NCBI GenBank assembly: GCA_900299005.1
Contig: OMID01000060.1
Location: 19,790-83,789 of the forward strand
Source: Oxalobacteraceae bacterium
GTDB taxonomy: Bacteria > Pseudomonadota > Gammaproteobacteria > Burkholderiales > Burkholderiaceae_D
Length of the DNA stretch: 64,000 nucleotides
Reading direction: 5' to 3'
Under the pieces are notes generated by a model, which was not told where the DNA came from, did no database searches, and saw only the letters and a list, made by a program, of their open reading frames with translations. The position numbers and the translations under genes are program-made. Positions within the stretch are counted from its first letter, which is position 1. Every line of letters begins with the position of its first letter. This document shows positions 43,139-50,337 of this stretch, piece by piece.

Positions 43139-43269
43139 GGAAGCGCTCATTAATTTAAACGCTGCACGATTTCTCCTTTGAGAATGAGCTGCAAGCCTGT
43201 AATGTGGCAGGCTCCCGCGTCGCGCCGGGCTGCGGGATCGTCGTAACACGGGGGTTTTCCAGCGTCCCC
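43138..43269. repeat. MITE-like repeat family 1, copy C
   Basis: 132 bp from GGGAAGCGCTCATTAATTT to CAGCGTCCCC, with GGCAGGCTCCCGCGTCGC in the centre as in copy A. It begins at the last base of the preceding stop codon. Confidence 0.7.
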
Positions 43270-43867
43270 GAAAGAACCGATCTGCTCGGTTCGCTGGCGG
43301 CATCGTCGCCTTACCATCGCCCGAATGAGCCAAATTCACGGCGATAACCCCTCGACCGACAGGGCCAAGTTGATCTCCTACCGGCGGCGCCTTGCATATT
43401 TTGTTAATGCCCTTCTTTTAAATATAAAAACACATTTGCGTGCAGTAGCAGAACGCTGCGCCGCAAAACAGGGCGGCATTTTTGCTGGCAAAGCGCACAT
43501 TTTTCGTCGGATTTACACTAGCTTGCGTCGCTAAGTGATTGATGTGGATGGGCATGATCAGATGGCCCGCTTATTTGGCGCTGCAAAAAAAAAGATGGTC
43601 ACCGATGGCGATTCCTTCCTCGCCTACAGTTCTCCCTGTGCCCATGCGTCACCGGCCCAGGCCAGAGTGCGAGCTTGCCAGAAAAAAAATCAAGGCCAGA
43701 TACAAAAGAATGGCTTGTTTGAATATAGTTTGAAACGTATATTTCATCCGTCACCGTAGTTTCACCGGATTAAATGTTGGTTTCACGGGGCAGGCGACCG
43801 TGGCTGACTGGGTGAGCGGGACTCACTAGAACGATAAAAAGCGTAAGTCTAATTGGAGGAAACAACG
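43270..43867. other. Long leader/intergenic region before PQQ dehydrogenase copy 2
   Basis: About 600 bp with AT-rich patches (43395-43435, 43685-43775). Short frames at 43325 and 43535 have no ribosome site or family pattern and are not called. The promoter for the dehydrogenase is expected here; I could not assign it with confidence. Confidence 0.45.
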
Positions 43868-45613
43868 ATGAAGAATGGTGTCAACACCAAACTGAAGGTA
43901 GTGGCTGGCTCTCTGATGTTGGCCGGTGCCGCAGTCGCCGTCGCGGGCGACGTCACTTGGAACCGTCTCCTGAATGCGCACAACGACCCCAACAACTGGC
44001 TGATGTATCACCAGTCGTTCAATGGTTATCACCATAGCGGACTGGACCAGATCAATACATCGAACGTGAAGAATCTCGGCGTCGCCTGGATTCACACGCC
44101 GAATGCCACCAAGCGTGGTATCCAGTCGTTCCCGCTGGCAGTGGATGGCATCCTGTACTACACCTCTGCTTCGGGCAAGGTGTGGGCACTGGACGGCACC
44201 AACGGCAAAGCCATCTGGAGCTACCAGGCCAAGCTCGACAATGAGCGCGGCGAAGGTACGTTCTACAACCCGTACAACCGTGGTATCGCTATCGGTCACG
44301 GCAAGGTTTACCTTGGCACCGTTGACGGTCGCGTGATCGCGCTCGACCAGAAGACCGGCAAGCCCGTCTGGGACAAGATGGTCATGACCGTCGAGAAGGG
44401 CAACAAGGGCTTTACTGGCGCTCCGCTGGTTGTGAAAGACAAGGTCATTATCGGTTCCAACGGTGGTGAGCTGTCCGGCTGCTGCGGCCCGATCTTCGGC
44501 ATCAACGCCGAGACTGGCGACACCGTATGGCAGTTCGACACCATCGGTGGCGACGAGCGCTCACGTGCCTCCTGGGGCAATGACTCCTGGAAGACTGGTG
44601 GCGGCGGTGGCTGGATGACCGGCCAGTACGATCCCAAGACCAACTCGGTCTGGTGGGGTACTGCAAACCCAGCGCCTGACTACGACTACTCTGGCGACAA
44701 GTGGAAGACCGAGGGCGCACGTCCTGGTGACAACCTCTACAGCTCGTCGGTCGTAGTTCTGGATCCGGACACTGGCAAGCTGAAGTCCTATTTCCAGGAA
44801 ATGCCTCACGATGCCTGGGATTTCGACAGCGCCGTGGGTGAGTTCATGCGCATCTCGAAGAATGGCAAGGACTATGTCGTTCACCCGAACAAGGGCGGCA
44901 TTATCTTCGTCTACAACGGTGCTAACGTCGGCGGTGGCAATAAGCTCGACGTCGAGAACGCCTACATGATCGATGACGGTACCTTCAACTACATCAAAGG
45001 CGTATCGCCCAAGGGTGAGCTGATCGGACGCGTCGATTTCACCGAGGGCAAGTTCCCGAACATGTGCCCCGCGATCGATGGCTCGGTGTCGTGGAATGCC
45101 GGTTCCTACAGCCCCAAAACGGGCCTGATGTACAAGGCCACGCAGCAGTGGTGCTTCGACCTCGAAGTGGTGAAGGCAGATCGTCCGAAGGACTTCTCTG
45201 GCCAGAACTACTTCGGCGCATCGTGGACCGCGACGCATCCGAAGGGCAAGCAGGCGTACGGCACCATTCAGGCACGTGACCCGATCAGCGGCAAGATGGC
45301 ATGGCGCGTCGAGTACAAGTACCCTGTACTCGCTTCGCTGCTCTCGACCAAGGGCGACCTCGTGTTCGTCCCAGGCGCTGATGGCGTATTCCAGGCACTG
45401 GATGCGAAGACCGGCAAGGAACTGTGGAGCCACAACAATGGCCTCGGTCACCACGGTGGCGTGATCTCCTACACCGCGAAGGGCAAGCAGTATGTGGCCG
45501 TCGTGACTGGCTGGGGTAGCCACGTTGCTGGTAACTACGGTCCGCTGTTTGGCTCACCATTCAGCGAAATGCCGACGGATAACGGTCAGCTGATCGTTTT
45601 CGCACTGAAGTAA
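43868..45613 (+). CDS. PQQ-dependent alcohol dehydrogenase, lanthanide type, copy 2
   Basis: 581 residues from ATG 43868, set by TTGGAGGAAACAACG, with a Sec signal (to about residue 27). Propeller docking motifs (GTNGKAIWSYQ, DQKTGKPVWD, NAETGDTVWQ) and the PQQ fold are clear. The metal site has E201 (GGELSG) and D318-F319-D320 (WDFDS), again with the extra lanthanide Asp. The vicinal cysteine pair that stacks on PQQ in methanol dehydrogenase is absent at its usual place (TFYNPYNRG); instead a CC occurs at 205-206 (SGCCGPI). A strong terminator and a c-type cytochrome gene follow, the likely electron acceptor. Substrate unknown. Confidence 0.9.
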   Translation: MKNGVNTKLKVVAGSLMLAGAAVAVAGDVTWNRLLNAHNDPNNWLMYHQSFNGYHHSGLDQINTSNVKNLGVAWIHTPNATKRGIQSFPLAVDGILYYTSASGKVWALDGTNGKAIWSYQAKLDNERGEGTFYNPYNRGIAIGHGKVYLGTVDGRVIALDQKTGKPVWDKMVMTVEKGNKGFTGAPLVVKDKVIIGSNGGELSGCCGPIFGINAETGDTVWQFDTIGGDERSRASWGNDSWKTGGGGGWMTGQYDPKTNSVWWGTANPAPDYDYSGDKWKTEGARPGDNLYSSSVVVLDPDTGKLKSYFQEMPHDAWDFDSAVGEFMRISKNGKDYVVHPNKGGIIFVYNGANVGGGNKLDVENAYMIDDGTFNYIKGVSPKGELIGRVDFTEGKFPNMCPAIDGSVSWNAGSYSPKTGLMYKATQQWCFDLEVVKADRPKDFSGQNYFGASWTATHPKGKQAYGTIQARDPISGKMAWRVEYKYPVLASLLSTKGDLVFVPGADGVFQALDAKTGKELWSHNNGLGHHGGVISYTAKGKQYVAVVTGWGSHVAGNYGPLFGSPFSEMPTDNGQLIVFALK

Positions 45614-45625
45614 TCTGTGTGATGG

Positions 45626-45660
45626 AAAAGCGGGAAGTGAAAACTTCCCGCTTTTTTTTT
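45626..45660 (+). terminator. Strong Rho-independent terminator after dehydrogenase copy 2
   Basis: A perfect 13-bp stem (AAAAGCGGGAAGT / ACTTCCCGCTTTT) with GAAA loop, then a run of T. The cytochrome gene downstream therefore needs its own promoter or partial read-through. Confidence 0.95.
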
Positions 45661-45786
45661 GCTCGGCTGCCCGAGCGCAGGTCCGAGCGGTGCCGGCAAC
45701 GATGGCGGCCGCATCCCTTATAATATTGCTCCGTGAGTGTCGCTAACACGATAACAAAACAATAAGTTTGAACCATTGGAGTTGAA

Positions 45787-46116
45787 ATGAGTAACATGTA
45801 TCGCGGCATCAAGGCCTTGGGCCTGGTTGCTATGGCAGGTCTTCTGAACGCCCCCGCATTCGCGCAAGATTCACAGGAAATCTCTCCTGAAGACGCAAAG
45901 AAGCTATTTGCAGCTAGTTGTAGCTGGTGTCATGGAAATTTCGGCATGAAGGCTGGCAAGGGTGGCCCCAAGCTGGCAGGCACGTCCAAAGACGAAGAGG
46001 GTGTTTACAACACCATCGTCAAAGGGCAAGGCGCCATGCCAAGCTTCAAGAACACATTGACGGAAGTCCAGGCGCGCGCACTGGCAAAATACATCAAGTC
46101 GCTGCCAAACGAGTGA
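45787..46116 (+). CDS. Class I cytochrome c, probable acceptor for PQQ dehydrogenase
   Basis: 109 residues with a Sec signal (to AFAQ, about residue 26). One haem site CSWCH (residues 45-49) and a probable axial Met in GAMPSF. Size and pattern fit XoxG/cytochrome cL-type acceptors. It lies 170 bp after a PQQ dehydrogenase on the same strand but beyond a strong terminator, so its level may be set separately. GGAGTTGAA precedes the ATG. Confidence 0.85.
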   Translation: MSNMYRGIKALGLVAMAGLLNAPAFAQDSQEISPEDAKKLFAASCSWCHGNFGMKAGKGGPKLAGTSKDEEGVYNTIVKGQGAMPSFKNTLTEVQARALAKYIKSLPNE

Positions 46117-46152
46117 TACCTGATCATCACGGACAGCGGCGCTGAGACACGA

Positions 46153-46179
46153 CCCTGCGCGAAGACGCGCAGGGTTTTT
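46153..46179 (+). terminator. Rho-independent terminator after the cytochrome gene
   Basis: CCCTGCGCG / CGCGCAGGG with loop AAGA, then TTTTT. It separates the cytochrome from the convergent gene at 46188. Confidence 0.9.
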
Positions 46180-46187
46180 CTGGTACT

Positions 46188-46586
46188 TCAGTCGTCTTTG
46201 TTGAATACCAGTTTGGCAACCGCGCCGTCGAATTTGCCGCCACCATCGAGCACGCGGCCATCGCGCTTGTTCTTCAGCGAGACAGCAAAATTCGCGCTGC
46301 CCTTGCTGGGCACGGCGAAGCTTAGTGTCTCGCCATCGAAGGCAAGGCGTGCCACGTCGATGTCGTGGTCGCCAAATTCATCAGTGAGATTGGTGAAACT
46401 GATGTGCCCACGATTTTCTTTTTCCAGCACGAGCGTGGCCTTGCCGCTGCTCATGCCGATGTACCAGACGCCAGACCACTTGCCTTGCAGCGCCGCCAAA
46501 TCTGCGGCACCGGTGGTGGCTGATGTAATGAGCAGTGATAGTGATAGCGCCAGCGCACCGGAACGCCACCGTGTGATTGCTTGCAT
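46188..46586 (-). CDS. Small secreted beta-rich protein, unknown
   Basis: 132 residues from ATG 46586, fixed by GGGAGGGAAAC upstream. A Sec signal ends near residue 28 (ITSATTGAA). The mature protein is strand-rich (LQGKWSGVWYIGMSSGKATLVLE, GHISFTNLTDEFGD, VLDGGGKFDGAVAKLVF), like small lipocalin-type beta-barrels. No catalytic residues. Divergent from the gene at 46626. Confidence 0.6.
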   Translation of the reverse strand: MQAITRWRSGALALSLSLLITSATTGAADLAALQGKWSGVWYIGMSSGKATLVLEKENRGHISFTNLTDEFGDHDIDVARLAFDGETLSFAVPSKGSANFAVSLKNKRDGRVLDGGGKFDGAVAKLVFNKDD

Positions 46587-46625
46587 GAAGTTTCCCTCCC
46601 ACCCATTCACTTGACAAAATACCCC

Positions 46626-47069
46626 ATGAAAAAAATTTCACAGCGCACCCTGATCCCCATGGGCATGTCATTGTTGTTATTGCTGGCCACGCAGTTTGCG
46701 CCGGCACAGGCCGTTGAGATCAAGCTCCAACGACAAGGTGAGTATACCTTCATCACGGGTGGCCTTAGTGATGAGGAGACAGCCTTCCTGGACGCGCAGT
46801 CGCCCAAGTTCCCGATACAGCTGACCTTCCGCAGTGGTGGCCAGACTCAGGGTGTCAAGGATGTGACGGTCAGGGTTCGCAATGTCCGGGGCGAGGTCGA
46901 TGTCGAGACGGTGGCACGCGGGCCTTACCTGTACATTAACCCCCCTGCCAGCGGGCGTTTCACGATTGAGGCAGAATTAGGAGAAGAAAAGCTGACCATG
47001 ACCAGGGACCTGGTCGGCAGGCGCTATTTGCACCTGCTCTTCGAATTCGGCCGCGCCAAGAAGGAATAA
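46626..47069 (+). CDS. Secreted carboxypeptidase-regulatory-like protein, unknown
   Basis: 147 residues with a Sec signal (to about residue 28, QAVE). The rest (VEIKLQRQGEYTFITGGLSDEETAFLDAQSP, then PYLYINPPASGRFTIEAELGEEKLT) resembles small beta-sandwich proteins with a conserved GGLSDEE motif, seen in betaproteobacterial periplasmic proteins. Function unknown. It is followed at 54 bp by the HExxH protein, perhaps the same transcript. Confidence 0.6.
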   Translation: MKKISQRTLIPMGMSLLLLLATQFAPAQAVEIKLQRQGEYTFITGGLSDEETAFLDAQSPKFPIQLTFRSGGQTQGVKDVTVRVRNVRGEVDVETVARGPYLYINPPASGRFTIEAELGEEKLTMTRDLVGRRYLHLLFEFGRAKKE

Positions 47070-47123
47070 CCCGCCAAGATTCGGGTTGCCCCAAGGTCGC
47101 GGTCTTTCATAGGAATGATCGCG

Positions 47124-47732
47124 ATGCCCGGCAGATTGCCCACGCTGACCTCTGTTGTCCTCACCGCGCTTGCGCTGACCTGTGTATTTGTCAGCGGGAG
47201 TCATGCGGCCGGGCCCAACCCGGCGAACGTCAACCAGCGCATGTACGAAAAGTACAAAAGCGAGCAGCAAAAATTTCTGGATGACTTTGATGGTGCCAGC
47301 ACGCAGCTCGAAATGCACGAATTGCTGCCCGTGCTTTTCAGGACGATACAAAAGCTCTCGCGCTACACGCCACCAACCGAATATCCCGAGCTGATGTATC
47401 TGCCAACACCCGAGCTGAACAAGCTGGCATGCAAGGGCGCCTGCAATGTTCTGGGTCACTACGCCGGCGGCCGCCAGATCTACCTCGACGATCGTCTGAA
47501 ACCGTTGACAAACCTCTTCGATCGATCAGTGCTGTTGCATGAGGCGGTGCACTACCTTCAGGGCCTTCAGGGAAGCCAGTACATCGACCCCTCGGACACC
47601 GCCGACGATGTGCAGAAGTGCCGTCTCTGGTACAGGCGCGAGCGCGAGGCCTACGCCATTCAGGAGGCCTATCTGATTATGGTGTCTAGCCCGGTGCGAG
47701 CCGGTTATTTCCCGGCTCGCGCTCCCTGCTGA
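47124..47732 (+). CDS. Secreted HExxH-motif protein (putative zinc metalloprotease)
   Basis: 202 residues from ATG 47124; AGGA at 47111-47114 fits this start better than ATG 47115. A signal ends near residue 28 (SGSHA). A zinc-protease-like motif HEAVH lies at 139-143 (LLHEAVHYLQGL) and an acidic REREAY block downstream may give the third ligand. Two Cys pairs are possible. The family is not recognised with certainty (DUF6647-like); activity unproven. It is convergent with a MORN gene. Confidence 0.65.
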   Translation: MPGRLPTLTSVVLTALALTCVFVSGSHAAGPNPANVNQRMYEKYKSEQQKFLDDFDGASTQLEMHELLPVLFRTIQKLSRYTPPTEYPELMYLPTPELNKLACKGACNVLGHYAGGRQIYLDDRLKPLTNLFDRSVLLHEAVHYLQGLQGSQYIDPSDTADDVQKCRLWYRREREAYAIQEAYLIMVSSPVRAGYFPARAPC

Positions 47733-47736
47733 GGAA

Positions 47737-48240
47737 TCAGGTCTGATTCGATGGCGCGCGCTCGTCCTCGAACTCGCCGTGGTGCCAAGTGCCGCTGAAA
47801 ATCCTGCCGTCCGGCGTGCGCATCTGGCCATGGCCATGCGGATGTCCATCGGCCCACGCTCCTTCATACCAGCTGCCATCTTCGTGTTCGTAGCGGCCCT
47901 TGCCATGCTGGAGGCTGTTCTTCCAGTCACCGGTATACACGCCATCCTTTCGAGTCAGCTTACCTTTGCCCTCGGCCCAGCCCCGCTCCATGTTGCCTTC
48001 ATAGACGTCTCGCTCGACGCCTTTCATGTACCAGGTGAGCTTGCCCTGGCCGTGGGCAAAATTGTTCTTGCAGGGGCCGTTCCAGCTGATGCTTTCGCCA
48101 TCTTGCGGGAAGATGTTGGCCACCTTGCAGCCGCGCTTGTCGGCGATCCATTCCACATCGTTGGCAAGCGTTGTCAATGGCAAGGCAAGCAGAAGAGATA
48201 AACCAAGCCGGTGCACTGATTTTCCGATTGAGTTTTTCAT
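47737..48240 (-). CDS. Secreted MORN-repeat protein
   Basis: 167 residues with a Sec signal (to about residue 26, TTLAND). Four MORN-type repeats follow: GPCKNNFAHGQGKLTW, YEGNMERGWAEGKGKL, YTGDWKNSLQHGKGRY and YEGAWADGHPHGHGQM. MORN repeats are beta-hairpin units for lipid or protein contact; a periplasmic member has no known specific role. Another MORN protein runs off the right edge. Confidence 0.8.
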   Translation of the reverse strand: MKNSIGKSVHRLGLSLLLALPLTTLANDVEWIADKRGCKVANIFPQDGESISWNGPCKNNFAHGQGKLTWYMKGVERDVYEGNMERGWAEGKGKLTRKDGVYTGDWKNSLQHGKGRYEHEDGSWYEGAWADGHPHGHGQMRTPDGRIFSGTWHHGEFEDERAPSNQT

Positions 48241-48483
48241 AGTGATGTCTGTTCAGTAGTCGTGGGGTGGTAAGTTGTCTTGGCCCGATCGCTGGCTGAC
48301 ACATCGCGCTGCGGGCCGTGTGGAGAACCTGTCTCGTTAGGAGCTTGGCAATGCGGCAGCATTGGAAGCAGCACACCGAAGACAGCGCCAAGGTGCAGCG
48401 AAATACGGCCGACAAGGCCAGCGGCCCGACGAGATTTGCTTACGTTACCACCAATGAGAAATTCGCGTGGAAGGGGCCCTGAA

Positions 48484-49533
48484 TCAGTCAGCGGTTCCCG
48501 CAGCGAGCCGTTCAAGGCCTGCTGCCAGCGCCCGGTGAAAACGTTCCGGATCCTGCATCTGAGGCGCATGGCCAAGATCGGGGAACACGATCAGATCGGC
48601 GTGGGGAATCGCGGCGCCAGCGCGGCGGGCGAGCTCGGCGTAATGACCCAGGCGAGGGCGCACCTCGGGCGGTGCGAGGTCTTTTCCGATGGCGGTGTTG
48701 TCTTTCTCGCCGATCAGCAGCAACACGGGCATGCGCAGCCTGCCGAATTCATAGAGCACAGGTTGGTTGAAGATCATGTCGTACACCAGCGCTGAATGCC
48801 ATGCAACGAGATGGCCTCCGGGTCCCCGAAACATCCCGGCGAGCATCTGCACCCAGATCTCATACTCGTCTCGCCATTCATTCACATAATAGGTGGTGCG
48901 CTCATAGTTGCGAATGCGCTCATCCGAGACCTGCAGCTCGCGCGCATACCACTGGTCAATCGTCGGTGAGGGTACTCCCTCGGATTTCCAGTCCTCCAGA
49001 CCAATGGGGTTGACCATCACCAGTTGCTCGACTTGCTCGGGAAACATGAGTGCGTAGCGTGTGGCCAGCATGCCGCCCGTGGAGTGACCCATGAGGGTGA
49101 CTTGTTTTATGCCCAGTGTGGCCAGGAGGCTGCGCGTATTATGCGCAAGCTGCTGAAAACTGTACTGATAGGTAGGTGGCTTGCTCGATTTGCAGAACCC
49201 GATTTGATCGATGGCGATCACACGAAAACCTCGCTGCGAGAGGAAGCGCATGGTGGCTTCCCAAGTCGCGCCGCAAAAATTCTTGCCATGCATGAGCACG
49301 ATGATGCGGCCATTGGGCTTCTCTGCAGGCACATCCATATAGGCCATCTGTACCGACTGGCGCTGGGACTCGAAGACAAAGCGTTTCAGGGGGAAGGGAT
49401 AAGCGAATCCTTCCAGCTCGGGTCCGTAGATGACCGGTTCGGCGGCATACCCAGTGCTGCTCATCGTTAGCGCCATCAATGCGGTGATCAAGACGCGACT
49501 CAGCGATGAGCTCAGGGAAAGCTTGGTTGTCAT
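48484..49533 (-). CDS. Secreted alpha/beta hydrolase
   Basis: 349 residues with a Sec signal (to about residue 31). Alpha/beta-hydrolase core: oxyanion HGKNFCGATWEA, nucleophile S151 in GHSTGGMLA, acid near LLLIGEKDNTAIGK and His in DLGHAPQ. The cysteines CGATWEA and IGFCKS are typical of a subfamily found in periplasmic esterases. Substrate unknown. About 240 bp lie between it and the MORN gene downstream. Confidence 0.82.
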   Translation of the reverse strand: MTTKLSLSSSLSRVLITALMALTMSSTGYAAEPVIYGPELEGFAYPFPLKRFVFESQRQSVQMAYMDVPAEKPNGRIIVLMHGKNFCGATWEATMRFLSQRGFRVIAIDQIGFCKSSKPPTYQYSFQQLAHNTRSLLATLGIKQVTLMGHSTGGMLATRYALMFPEQVEQLVMVNPIGLEDWKSEGVPSPTIDQWYARELQVSDERIRNYERTTYYVNEWRDEYEIWVQMLAGMFRGPGGHLVAWHSALVYDMIFNQPVLYEFGRLRMPVLLLIGEKDNTAIGKDLAPPEVRPRLGHYAELARRAGAAIPHADLIVFPDLGHAPQMQDPERFHRALAAGLERLAAGTAD

Positions 49534-49700
49534 AGTCTTTTATTTTGTCTATTTGTGGCGCATACGTTGAACATGACAATGGCAGCACATAACAAAGGAT
49601 CAGAGCAATCACGATCGCATCAGAACAATCCGTACTCAAACGGTGCCTGCGCAAGGCAACGCTGATTACGAGATTGTCTCGGGGTTACGGCTACTTCTGG

Positions 49701-50234
49701 CTACTTGCGGCTTTGTGCGACGCATTGCAAGGTTCGATGCCAGAACATCGCTCCTGATCCGCCATATTCTTCAGGGAGTATTAGCATGCTCAGGTGAATG
49801 GCTTCCAGTTCTTTCATGCGGTGGTAGTTCATTAACCCACGACGCTCCAGCTCGATGTAGGACGCGCAATTCGCCTCGATTTCGCTCAGGCTGGGTTGTT
49901 GCGCATGAGCGCATTCATGGAAATAAACGAAGTCCCAGATGGCCGGAGTGCCTTTGGAGGTGCGCTTGTGCGCTTCCGCATCTATGATGATCGTTGGCCA
50001 GCCCTCGGCGTTCATTCGCATCACGGCCACTGCTCGGCCCAGCTCCGGGTTGCGATCATTACTGTTTTCGTAGGCGTTCCAGATCTCGGTAGCAATGCCC
50101 GAAACACCCTCGTGCATAAAGTGGCATTGTGCCTCCTCGCCGTTCGACAAGACGAAAGCGCCTGCGGGCAGGGTCGAAATCGTGAGCACGAAAGCCACCA
50201 GCCACGTTCTCAGGCGCTGAATCAATATCCTCAT
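49701..50234 (-). CDS. Secreted HExxH-motif protein (putative metallopeptidase), second
   Basis: 177 residues from ATG 50234, supported by GGGGG upstream; TTG at 50240 is an alternative. A signal ends near residue 26 (PAGA). HECAH at 106-110 followed by EIEANCASYIELE gives a zincin-like HExxH plus distal Glu. It shares no close sequence with the 47124 protein apart from that motif. Function unproven. It is downstream of a terminator and transcribed away from the third dehydrogenase. Confidence 0.65.
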   Translation of the reverse strand: MRILIQRLRTWLVAFVLTISTLPAGAFVLSNGEEAQCHFMHEGVSGIATEIWNAYENSNDRNPELGRAVAVMRMNAEGWPTIIIDAEAHKRTSKGTPAIWDFVYFHECAHAQQPSLSEIEANCASYIELERRGLMNYHRMKELEAIHLSMLILPEEYGGSGAMFWHRTLQCVAQSRK

Positions 50235-50282
50235 CGGCAAACCCCCGCATGACAGTACTCGGGATTATGCAGAGAAAAGAAT

Positions 50283-50313
50283 AAAAAAAACCCGCCGAGT
50301 TGGCGGGTTTTTA
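50283..50313 (-). terminator. Rho-independent terminator after dehydrogenase copy 3
   Basis: On the minus strand AAACCCGCC / GGCGGGTTT with loop AACTC, then TTTTTT. It follows the stop of the 50338-52074 gene by about 25 bp. Confidence 0.9.
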
Positions 50314-50337
50314 AGGCCTTGCGTATTACTGTTTTAC

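Noticed and set aside
43325-43759. Two short frames before dehydrogenase copy 2
   Set aside because: No ribosome site and no family resemblance; they lie in a probable long leader region.
49655-49740. Possible solo end of MITE-like family 1 (ACGCTGATTACGAGATTG)
   Set aside because: Only about a dozen bases resemble copy B and the central conserved block is missing.
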